From assembly GCA_002633005.1 (NCBI GenBank), contig NMRA01000381.1:245057-309056 (forward strand): a stretch of DNA of 64,000 nt. The letters run 5' to 3'. The position numbers were made by a program, and so were the translations under genes. Every line of letters starts with the position of its first letter. The first letter of the stretch is position 1. Of this stretch, positions 50,201 through 62,200 are shown in pieces. The DNA comes from Phoronis australis. Its lineage: Eukaryota > Phoronida > Phoronidae. The notes beneath the pieces were generated by a model. That model was not told the DNA's origin, searched no databases, and was given only the letters and a program-made list of their open reading frames with translations.

Positions 50201-53200
50201 TTTAAGTAATAAGGTGACCACAAGTTTGTAACATTTGTCAGAATGGCATGTGAGAGGTTTGGACATGCAAATGAAGTCGTGATTTCATCTCAACTGTGTA
50301 CTGTTTTTCATACTTAGCACATTTGTGCTTTAAATGACTTGTACAAGCAAACTTAAATTGTTTTTAATTCCTTCAGTTTCTTCAGTTTGTTGTTTCATTA
50401 AGGGCTCTTCCAGCAAAATATGTATGGGAGGAAGATGGCAGTTGACATAAAATTTATGGGTGGTTGTCTGCTGAAGGAAATTTAAATTATATGTGGTTCT
50501 TCTTGAAAGAAGTAAATCGCTAAAAGTGGGTGGTGTTTTTTCTCCTGTAAATGTTGACAGGAGGGTATTTTCAGCCAAACACCAACCTCAACACCCTCTG
50601 ACAAAACTTCGAAACTCACTAAAAATTCACTTGGCAGATACCCAGAACTATCCAAAAGCAACACGATAAGCCCAATGTGCAATATATACACTATGCCATT
50701 ACTCAAGTCATAGGCAATGGTGTACAGGCACATGTTGTACAGCCATATTAGAATGAAAATTACAGCAACAGTAAACAGGTGTTAACAGATCTAAGAAAAT
50801 AGATGATTTTTGCAAAAAGTATGAGGAGTCAGATAGACAAGTTCCAATAATCACTTGGCGTAGTAGCCTAAAAGCATTCGTGGAAAGGCTTTGAAATTCG
50901 TAGATTCATGAAATTGAAAAAATCTTATGAAATTACAGACACCTGGTGGACAGAGACATTTGGTGGCTACCACAGGTGTCCTTGAAAAGCAAGTTTCTGG
51001 TGACTGAACATGAGTTGTGATCTCAAATGGAATTTTTTGCACCCACAAAAACTTTTGTGGTTCGTGTGTCCAGCAGTCCGTCCGTCTGTATTTATCATTT
51101 CTTGTCCGTCAATTATATCAAGAACGAGATCCGCTTGGCGGATCATGATGAAATTTGACATAAAGGTACTTGGCGGGGATGCGCCAGCACCAGTCAATTT
51201 TTGGACAGATTTTGCTACCATGGTACCTCATGATGGCCATTTTAGTTTTTGACAAGCCATTCCTTGTTCGTGGATAATCGCAATAACTGCTTGATGGATC
51301 ATGCTGAAATTCGATACAGAGGTATATGGCGAGAATGCGCCGACACCAGTCGATTTTTGGATGAATTAAACTCTTGTGGCACCCTCTGTTAGTTTTCAGT
51401 TGCTCAAGTCATTAGTTGTCTGTTGATTATCTTGAAACCGCTTAATGGATCATGGTGATATTTGGCACAGAGATAAATGGCAGGGATGTGCTGGCATTTG
51501 TTGATTTTGGACGGATTTGGCTACCGTAGCACCCCCCTGTTGGCCATTTTAGTTTTTGACAAGACTAGTTGATTGTCTCAGGAACCGCTTTACACAACTG
51601 GATGAAATTTGACACAAAGGGAGGGATATGGATGGGCTGACAACAGTCAATTTTCATTTTGATACCTCCACCCTCTTGGGTACTTTAGTTTTCAACAACA
51701 TTCGACAAGACAGCTAGTTGTTGTCTGTCGATCATCTAAGTAATTAACAGATTACGATGTGTGTCCCAGAAGCAATGTGTTTACAAGTGTTGCTCCCTCT
51801 TTCAGCAATTTTGAAATAATGAGCATTAACCCCTAGCATCTGCCGTATGCAATGCACACTAAGAGCGCATACCAACATTCTCGTTCAGATCACTGTTCAC
51901 TGGATAGCATGTGTGAATTTTTATTCCTTGCTTGGGAACGAACTGACGTGGTGTCTGCTTGACCATTGTCGGCTCACGAAACTGATAACCGAAAACATCT
52001 AAACAGGATAAAACGTAACATGTACATTACCAGGTATAATTCAAGCACAACTTAAAAATTAGGGTACCGTATTCGCCGTAATAACCGCCCAGGGCGCTTA
52101 GAAAAGTTCGGTTCAGGGGGGGCGCTTATTATAACCCAAGGCGGTTGAAACCCGGTCTCCGAAACGGGTGAAATCGGAAGCTAAGATTCGTCAAATTTAC
52201 GCTCTGTGACGTATATGTAATCTATGAAAGACTTTCAACAAAAATGTGGTGCATTGCTATCAAACTTTGCTGCTAAATTACGACCATTTTACAGAAAATT
52301 GCGCTGAAATCCCAGGGCGAAAACTCGCCGACTGACTGCCTCGAAATCGCCGTCTTCGATATGGCGATTTCAATGCTTGAATAAAAATGGTTTCGACTCA
52401 AGCAAATTACCTGAAATCCTCATTAAGTTTTATAAGTAGCGTCTCTAAGATTTTTTAAGTTCCCGTAGAGTCTGGATTAACGGCAGGTTTAAGTACAAAT
52501 CTGTGCAGCATCGTGCCATCTACATGTATGATCGGCAACACGGCGAGAAAAATGTCTGGACGAACACACATGTTGTTGTCACGTGACGTTTGTTTTGAAG
52601 TTCGTCTGCGAATAAGCGANACTGAAAATTGATGGCAATAGATATTAATTTGCATTGAATAGTTATAGATACACACATATACACATGAACACAGATTATT
52701 GATGTTTTGATTTCAAAGAAGAAGGTAAGTTTATTGGAAATTAATGTGTATGTTTGTTTAAAGACTTTGTTCAACTGTCTAACCTTATAGGATGCTTCTC
52801 GCAACAACAGTCAAAATGCCTACAGCAAGTTCGTTGCTAGTGCTACTGAAAGTGGTAAACAATGCACACTGCGTGGTCAACTGGACTTTGTTTACAATGA
52901 TCAACCTATTGACATTTCTGAGGTGGAGCCAGCTAAGGAGATTGTGAAGCGTTTTGTTACTGGTACGTATTTAAAATTTAATGAAGGCATTTGGTTTCTT
53001 ATGTAATAGTTAAGGAAATCAAATCCCACTTGTCCACCGCATTGTGTGCTCCCTGTCGTGAATAGTGGGAACTGCTCATAAAATTTCCAGATTTATTAAT
53101 TCTATTAGGAATTGGTTTTAGAATTGCAATTGCTTGACATGATTTTAAGTAATAAGGTGACCACAAGTTTGTAACATTTGTCAGAATGGCATTTGAGAGG

Positions 53201-56200
53201 TTTGGACATGCAAATGAAGTCGTGATGTCATCTCAGCTGTGTACTGTTTTTCATACTTAGCACATTTGTGCTTTAAATGACTTGTACAAGCAAACTTAAA
53301 TTGTTTTTAATTCCTTCAGTTTCTTCAGTTTGTTGTTTCACTAAGGGCTCTTCCAGCAAAATATGTATGGGAGGAAGATGGCAGTTGACATAAAATTTAT
53401 GGGTGGTTGTCTGCTGAAGGAAATTTAAATTATATGTGGTTCTTCTTGAAAGAAGTAAATTGCTAAAAGTGGGTGGTGTTTTTTCTTCTGTAAATGTTGA
53501 CAGGAGGGTATTTTCAGCCAAACACCGACCTCAACACCCTCTGACAAAACTTCGAAACTCACTAAAAATTCACTTGGCAGATACCCAGAACTATCCAAAA
53601 GCAACACGATAAGCCCAATGTGCAATATATACACTATGCCATTACTCAAGTCATAGGCAACGGGATTACAAGCACATGTTGTACAGCCATATTAGAATGA
53701 AAATTACAGCAACACTAAACAGGTGTTAACAGATTTAAGAAAATAGATGATTTTTGCAAAAAGTATGAGGAGTCAGATAGACAAGTTCCAATAATCACTT
53801 GGTGTAGTAGCCTAAAAGCATTCATGGAAACGCTTTGAAATTCGTAGATTCATGAAATTGAAAAAATCTTATGAAATTACAGACACCTGGTGGACAGACA
53901 CATTTGGTGGCTACCACAGGTGTCCTTGAAAAGCAAGTTTCTGGTGACTGAACATGAGTTGTGATCTCAAATGGAATTTTCTGCACCCACAAAAACTTTT
54001 GTGGTTCGTGTGTCCAGCAGTCCGTCCGTCTGTATTTATCATTTCTTGTCCGTCAATTATATCAAGAACGAGATCCGCTTGGCGGATCATGATGAAATTT
54101 GATATAAAGGTACTTGGCGGGGATGCGCCAGCACCAGTCAATTTTTGGACAGATGTTGCTACCGTGGTACCTCATGATGGCCATTTTAGTTTTTGACAAG
54201 CCATTCCTTGTTTGTGGATTATCTCAATAACTGCTTGATGGATCACGCTGAAATTTGATACAGAGGTATATGGCGAGAAAGCGCCGGCACCAGTCGATTT
54301 TTGGATCAATTAAACTCTTGTGGCACCCTCTGTTAGTTTTCAGTTGCTCAAGTCATTAGTTTTCTGTTGATTATCTTGAAACCGCTTAATGGATCATGGT
54401 GATATTTGGCACAGAGATAAATGGCAGGGATGTGCTGGCAACTGTCGATTTTGGACGGATTTGGCTACCGTAGCACCCCCCTGTTGGCCATTTTAGTTTT
54501 TGACAAGACTGGTTGATTGTCTCAGGAAGCGCTTTACACAACTGGATGAAATTTGACACAAAGGGAGGGATATGGATGGGCTGACAACAGTCAATTTTCG
54601 TTTTGATACCTCCACCCTCTTGGCTGCTTTAGTTTTCAACAACATTCAACAAGACAGCTAGTTGTTGTCTGTCGATCATCTAAGTAATTAACAGATTAAG
54701 ATGTGTGTCCCAGAAGCAATTTGTTTACAAGTGTTGCTCCCTCTTTCAGCAATCTTGAAATAATGAGCATTAACCCCTAGCATCTGCCGTATGCAATGCA
54801 CACTAAGAGCGCATACCAACATTCTCGTTCAGATCACTATTCACTGGATAGCATGTGTGAATTTTTATTCCTTGCTTGGGAACGAACTGACGTGTCTGCT
54901 GGACCATTGTCGGCTCACGAAACAATGATAACCGAAAATATCTAAACAGGATAAAACGTAACATGTACATTACCATGTATAATTCAAGCACAACTTAAAA
55001 ATAAGGGTAGTTGCATTTTATATTTCAACCTAATTAAGAATTATGGGTGGTGGGTAAAAAATGAAAGTGCCTTCCCCATAAGTTTTTGACTGTAACAGCT
55101 CTAATGTAACGTCTGTGTTTCTTAGGTGCAATGAGTTTCGGTAGTATTTCTATCGAAGCCCACACAAGTCTGGCTAAGGCCATGAACCGTATTGGAGGCA
55201 AGTCTAACACAGGTGAAGGAGGTGAAAAGCCTGATCGGTACCTGTCAACAGATGACCCCCTGAATAACGTCAGATCAGCTATTAAACAGGTGGGATTTCT
55301 GTCATTAATTGTTCTGGTAATGTGACTTTTTTATTTTACCTCCTAAGGAGTGTAATGTTTACTGAACCACTGGCTATCTATTATTGAATGGTTTCTTTTA
55401 TATTGTTTATTGTTTTGAAACTGGCGTGTGTCCANCTAATACACCATGTCAGGCGATTAACAATCACTAATACACCATGTCAGGCGATTAACAATCACTA
55501 ATACACCATGTCAGGTGTTTAACAATCACTAATAACCATGTCAGGTGTTTAACAATCACTAATACACCATGTCAGGTGTTCAACAATCACTAATACACCA
55601 TGTTAGTGTTTAACAATCACTAATATCAGGGATATACCTAGACCAAAAACCCCGCTCGCCAGCTGGGCGACTGAGCCCGTTTCGCATCGAGTTCTTTTGA
55701 AACATGATTTTGTTGTTGCATGGAAGGAAAGTATGTAACTTACTACTATATAGATGGCGTAAGTGCCAATTTCAAACCATGCGGTCATTTTTTAATGATG
55801 GGACGCTTACAGAATACAATGTCCCCAGCCACGACTGCAAATATAACCACGTACACTGTGACTCGAAATTGATCCAGTTTCTGCATTTGAAAATCAATTC
55901 GGTAAAGTAAATTACTGATGTGTGCTAGGCTGAGCAGTGGGTGCTTTGTTGAAAATTCTTAAAAGTTGAGGGTGGGCGCACTTATCCAAGCACTACATGC
56001 ATGGTTATTGGGAAGTTTTCATTTTCGTATTTGCTGTCTTTTGCAATAAAAACGGAGATGCTCATTGAAACGGGCTGTTACTTGTCAACATTTCCAAGTC
56101 ATGATCATCTGCTGGGACGTCGCGTCCAAACACTAGTAACAACCAGGTGTTTTAATCCTGAACTTAGGGTTAATTTTGGTCGGCATCTCAGTGCTCCAGC

Positions 56201-59200
56201 AGTAAAGAAACATGGATGCAGTGCACTTGAATTGAGCTAGTAGATGTTAAATTTAATTCATGTAATTAGTCTAGACAAAAAATCACAGTGTTGAAAGGAA
56301 CAATCAATAGTGATCACAGATGAACTAAGTATCAAATTCATGATAAAACTTTACAAAACAGCTGTGTTTCTAAAAATGTTTAACTGATCAACTTACCAAA
56401 CTCTGTGTTGGAAAAACATATTTATTTTTCATGTAAGATATCCGTGACAAAACACCACACGGAAGAGAAAATTTATATATTGGACTCTACGAAAGTCTGG
56501 GGAACGACAAAGTGAAGCTGTGCTCTTAAAATTTGCTCGCCACCTGGACGACATGCCAGTGATCTTCAACTCACCCAGCTCCCTTTTTAGTCACATTGGC
56601 GCTTGGGCGAGGGCTAAGTACATCCCTGAATATGCCATGACGGGGGTTTAACAATCACTAATACACCATGTCAGCTATTTAACAATCAGTAATACATCAT
56701 GTCAGGTGTTTAGCAATCAGTAATACTCCATGCCAGGTGTTTAACAGTTACTAATACACCATGTCAGCTGTTTAACAATCAGTAATACATCATGTCAGGT
56801 GTTTAACAATCATTAATACACCATGTCAGGTGTTTAACAATCTCTGATACACCTTGTCAATTGTTTAACAATCACTAATACAACATGTCAGGTGTTTAAC
56901 AATCACTAATGAATACACCTGGTCAATTGTTTAACTATCAGTAATACACCATGTCAGGTGTTTAAAAATCACTAATACATCTTGTCAATTGTTTAACAAT
57001 CAGTAATACACCATGTCAGGCGATTAACAATCTCTAATACACCATGTCAGGTGTTTAACAATCACTAATACACCATGTCAGGTGTTTAACAATCTCTAAT
57101 ACACCATGTCAGGCGATAACAATCACTAATACACCATGTCAGGTGTTTAACAATCTGTAATACACCATGTCAGGTGTTTAACAATCTCTAATACACCATG
57201 TCAGGTGTTTAACAATCGATAATACACCATGTCAGGTGATAAACAATCACTAATACAACCATGTCAGGTGCTTAACAGTCATGCCTCGCAAGTAATACAA
57301 CAGTGGTCACAGTTTCACTTTTTCATTTACTCAACTTAACACGTTGTAGAAGTACGAACTTGGCACTATACTGTAATTATATCTTATGAGGTTATATTGG
57401 TCTTCATCAACCCCTAATCCTACCGTTTAACATATAACCTGGGTTAAATTTAATGGCATTGCTCTGACACTCGTCACTGACTTTGGTTGTTGGGTGCTTT
57501 CCTCATGTCATGCGGACATGCACATAATACTAGTTTCTTTCCAGAGAACAGTACTGTTTGACCGTCACAAGGTGTGCTTGTCTGGTGCTGCTGTCCCAGC
57601 CAATCAACGTGATGGCGCCTACTTTGGATACATTTTATAAGTAATCATGGCCTCTATAGCCTTTGTGGTATTTGTTCCTTATTAAAGTTGCGATAAACAC
57701 ATCTTCCGTCAAAGACACAGACTTCTCATTGAGACCAGATGCCACTACAAAACTGTTGTTAACAACCTCCTTACTAGGATTAGATAGGATTTGTGGGCAT
57801 AGGATAAACTGACACTGTGTTAATGCTTGGAACCATGCTTATGACACATCCTGACATTCAACTTGCTGAGCATGGTTTCAAGCACTGTCAGTTCTTAAGC
57901 CAAAAATTCACACTAATCTGAGTTAACACTTGTTAGTGGGATGTTTTTGACGGAAGATGGGTTTATAGTTACTTTAAGACATTTACTTCTTAAAAAACAC
58001 TTAAAAGTTTTATACGGTTGACTAAATATTGCAGCCGTTTGCTAATTATGGTATAGTTGTGTTCTAGCCGGCTTATACACTAATTTATTGGTTACACTTG
58101 GAAGGAGGTTATGTTTTGGTCTTAGTGAGTAAGTGCATTGTACAGGTCAAGTCAAACAACTGCTATACTTGTCATGTTTAACCTGGGTGGGTGTTAAGCA
58201 TTGTAAGAGTGCATAAAGTTAAATGTTGAGAACTAGAAGTTGGGGTGGCCGTTGACCTGAATGGTTGATTTGCTCATTCAAATGACTTCACCATTCTTGC
58301 ACATGAGCAAAATAGTTTAGAATAGGCGTGATCCAAAACAAACATTTCACATAGTGGGTACTGTTCTGCCTAAATGGGGCAAGGTGCTACTCAAACTGAC
58401 TGTTCATTACCCAAAGGTTAAGTGAGTTAGATTCATTTTGGGGTTAAAGTTCTTGGGAGACGGTGATTCACAAAGGAACTGGCATTTTTAATTCGTAGTT
58501 GGCAGTAAGCTGATCCTGGACATTTAAATGTGAAAATTTGGAGATTTCGTGGGGGGAAGCAGGCGGTAAGCTGAACATTGGCGTTAACCCAAATGTGAGT
58601 AAATTTTCACAAAATTCCAAGTATTTGGAATGTGCCATGGTCCATCATTTGGGCCTTTGAGGAATGATCACTAGGGCCATTGAATAACAAGTTGGACAAA
58701 CCATTTTGTTACTTGCAAAGAATAATTTCATGACCCATGATAACGCCCATTCATGTCAAAGATTGACATTTTACCTGGTGGCTAGGTCGGCTTTATATTC
58801 AATGACCTGAAACAGTTTGTCATGATGGTTTGGACTCCTTCTGTTTTCATCTTGATTTGTATGAAGAAATTTTTGCTGTTCTTTTGAAACTAGTTTGGGC
58901 TAAAAGATGTACTTCAGATACATTTTACACTGGGATATAGACCCTACCAAATGTTCACATTTGCTTGTTCATTACTCATCCCAAAATGAACTTATTAGAA
59001 ATGAATTTAGAATTAAGAGAATTTTGCCTGTGAACGATCGTCTGCTTCCAGTTGATTGTTTATCCGTGTTAAAAAGTCTTCGTACAATTGATGTTGAGTA
59101 TTGCTCAACTTGGCGAGATGGTCAGCAAGGTGTAGTTTTTCCTTCCGTCTGCTGCTCTGAAATGGCTAGTGTGTTACTGCATTTCAGGTATCTTGTGTAT

Positions 59201-62200
59201 AAGGCAATTAGACTGCAAGTAACATAACCAAATGACAAATTCAATCCACTCCTACTGCTGAGAGGGTAACCAGCAAGTGTTATTTAAAATCATTTTTTGG
59301 AAATGTTTACTCATGTTTTCTGTAAACCATGTTGTGTCCAAAGCAACTTTCTAGTTCCTAGGCATATTTACATTTTCCAATATAAAATTATAGCCTCTTT
59401 GTCATATGTCAGAGTGAAATTGGTTACATTACTTAAGCCCAGACAAATGGTGTCAGTGTCTCGAACTTTCGGGTCTGCGCTAAAACTGTCCCATCATGAG
59501 CTGAAGGTTGTTGTGCCTGGTTTGATGCAATAATGAACAACGTTTTTGCTCGAGCTCAAGACGTCATTTCTAAACTGAGTAAAGAATAAGATGAGACCAT
59601 CTTTGTAATGAGTCGCCGAAGTCTAAAGTTGGGTTTTGACAGAAAGCTTGGATTTAATGCCGCTTTACTAGATTTTTTAATTAATCGCTTCTTAAATGTT
59701 TCTTAGGGAATGATCAGCACCAGTTGATTGTTCTGCTGTTGTACACAACTACTGCTCCTTCTTTTGGCAGTTTCACTTTGAACTTTGGTAAGCCTTGTTG
59801 ACAGTTGTCTGTGGAGATTCCTTTCTCTCCCCTGCAAAAATTTTAGATTCTTCATTGCTAACAAAAGTTTCTTGGGAGCTTTCTCTCATTTTGGAACTTT
59901 GGAAGGAAATATATTATGTGGTCTGCCTATGACAGCAGAGATACGATTCCTAATGGCACAAGCTTCCACTGGTTGCTACAGAGTTTTGCTTATCACTACT
60001 GAAGGTGATGCAGAAATGTGGGCACATGTCCCTGCTTTAGGTTTCTCCTGTTGTCACGTACTTTTGGTCTAGTTGTTTCATAGGGATATGGCTACATTCT
60101 GTAGTCCATAAACTTAAATAGTCAATTTTGCATCTTCTTTGGCAACCTAATGACTAACTCTACTTGCGTGTGTGGTGTATTTTAATGAACCTGTCACTCA
60201 AATTTCTGGAGTTACAAAGTATGCAAGTTGTCTTAACAGGGCTCCAATTTTAAATGTTCAAACTTTTCAATAAAATAGCAGAAACTAGACGCATATAAGT
60301 TTGTCAGACAAAAACTTGAAAACTACATGAGAAAAAAGTAACAATGCAACATGAGAACATTCTCATGTTTCATGACCAGTGCATTATGAGACCATTCTGG
60401 GTATGTGTTGTGACCTGTTGATTGATTACTGTTGTCATCAATTTGTAATGTCGTATTCATCTGTAATTGTTACCTGACCATCATAAATAAAAGTAGTTCT
60501 TGTATTGTATTGTACTCTACTTTGTTTCATTTCACTGTGATAATCTTGTCCACCTTATTCTATGAGTGTGACGTGGCCATTTGTTGAAATTTCATAATTT
60601 ATTAAACTTTCGTGTTTTTTAAAGCGTCCTGTTTGCAGATCTTAAGAGAACAGGATTCTATATTGGCAAAACGCTTCAAACTACGCTGTCGATTTGTGAA
60701 ATTTGTAATGAAATTTACTTTGGCGGGAAGTCACAGCTATAGTTTGTTTACACAAATATAAACTAATATTAAATTGCTATCTTTTAACAGGTTGCTAGTG
60801 GTCGATTTGGCGTTACCAGCGCGTATTTGGCCAATGCTGATGAACTTCAGATCAAAATGGCGCAGGGTGCAAAGCCTGGGGAGGGCGGAGAGTTGCCTGG
60901 CTACAAAGTGACTAAAGAGATTGCTAAGACTCGCAACTCTATCCCAGGCGTGGGTCTTATCAGCCCACCTCCGCACCATGATATCTACTCCATAGAAGAT
61001 TTGGCCCAACTCATCTATGACTTGAAGTGTGCAAACCCTTGTGCTCGAATCAGTGTCAAGCTTGTCTCAGAGGTTGGTGTAGGTGTTGTTGCTGCAGGAG
61101 TGGCCAAGGTAAGTGTACTTCAGTAATCTCCAACTGCCATGGATCATGCCTAGGAAAGTGTTAATTGGTCTTTTTTGCGCTCATTTACATAGCCCTTTTG
61201 TGTTACGCTGTTTAAATGAAGTAACACACGCACATATAGAGTCCGAAAGTGTTTGTAGTATCACTTTAAGGCATTTTAGCCAACCTTAAATGTCTTGTCA
61301 GGTGGTATTGAGTTTATTGTTTATTGACAACTGTTATAATATGTGATTATAGGGTAAAGCAGAACACATCACCATCTCAGGCCATGATGGAGGTACTGGT
61401 GCCAGTAGCTGGACAGGGATTAAGAATGCTGGTCTACCATGGGAGCTGGGCGTCTCAGAGACTCATCAGACTCTGGTTATGAATGACCTCCGCTCAAGGG
61501 TCGTACTACAAGCTGATGGACAAATCAGAACTGGTATTACTTTTCTGCGTGCTCTACTTATTACAAATTTAAAGCTTAATTTTGTTAGATTGTCCCTTAT
61601 TTTTAGATTACTTATATCTTATACTTTTCTACCATTTTCAAAGTGTTGAGTTACAATGACTTTTTCCCAAAATTCAAATCAATCTGTTGAAAAATGTCAG
61701 TGATTAATTTTTGTTTTGAAATAAGTATTAGCTCCCGGTGCCACCACAGAAGCAGCTGTGCAGTTCATTTTGTTATACACTTCAGTTTATAACAAACATA
61801 AATTTTATAAAAGTCTTTTGGGAATTTTGCTGTTACTGTGTTGTTGAGATACATTAACTGTTCCTCATCCACCTGTAGGTAAAGACGTCTGTGTGGCAGC
61901 CATGCTTGGGGCTGATGAATTTGGATTCTCTACAGCACCTCTCATAGTGCTTGGTTGTACCATGATGAGAAAGTGTCATTTGAACACTTGTCCTGTTGGT
62001 GTCGCTACTCAGGTGAGCTACCAGCTGCTACCTCTACGTGTCTCTTCATTTCAGGTTGTGGACGATTAGTTTATGGTAACATTTAGTGTTATGTAATTCA
62101 TTACTGTGAGTAAAGATTGATGAGCTTGTGTACCTCCAATTATTTTGTTGTTGAATTAAATTGGCCTTGCCTTGTGTTGAATACTTTAAGGCGTCCTTAG

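Larger units (their letters stand above)
49677..52066 (+). repeat. Allelic duplication 2, copy A (with transposon)
   Basis: About 2.39 kb matching 52621-55009, containing exon 19 and the start of intron 19. It is interrupted at its end by a transposon at 52065. Confidence 0.95.
55290..60790 (+). other. GOGAT intron 20 (5.5 kb)
   Basis: Holds a contig join (55435), a 31-bp minisatellite in two blocks and a 1.0-kb transposon between them. The 3.5 kb after the minisatellite (57286-60790) contains only chance ORFs, such as 58907-59227 (plus), without a known motif. Confidence 0.75.

Noticed and set aside
50330-50733. Duplicated minus-strand ORFs (and 53273-53649) as a paired gene family
   Set aside because: They occur twice only because of the allelic overlap. 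No domain, and the sequence is intronic.
48458-52962. A real tandem exon duplication giving alternative exons 18 and 19
   Set aside because: The duplicates sit beside single Ns, include a part-exon without acceptor, extend through 2.4 kb of intron, and exon 19 twice would shift the frame. Allelic contigs explain all of this better.
55436-57285. CRISPR-like array
   Set aside because: Units are contiguous 31-bp tandem repeats without unique spacers, in an animal intron.
58907-59227. 106-codon ORF in intron 20
   Set aside because: No recognised motif, no flanking splice signals that fit GOGAT phase, and normal family spacing across exons 20-21 leaves no missing residues.
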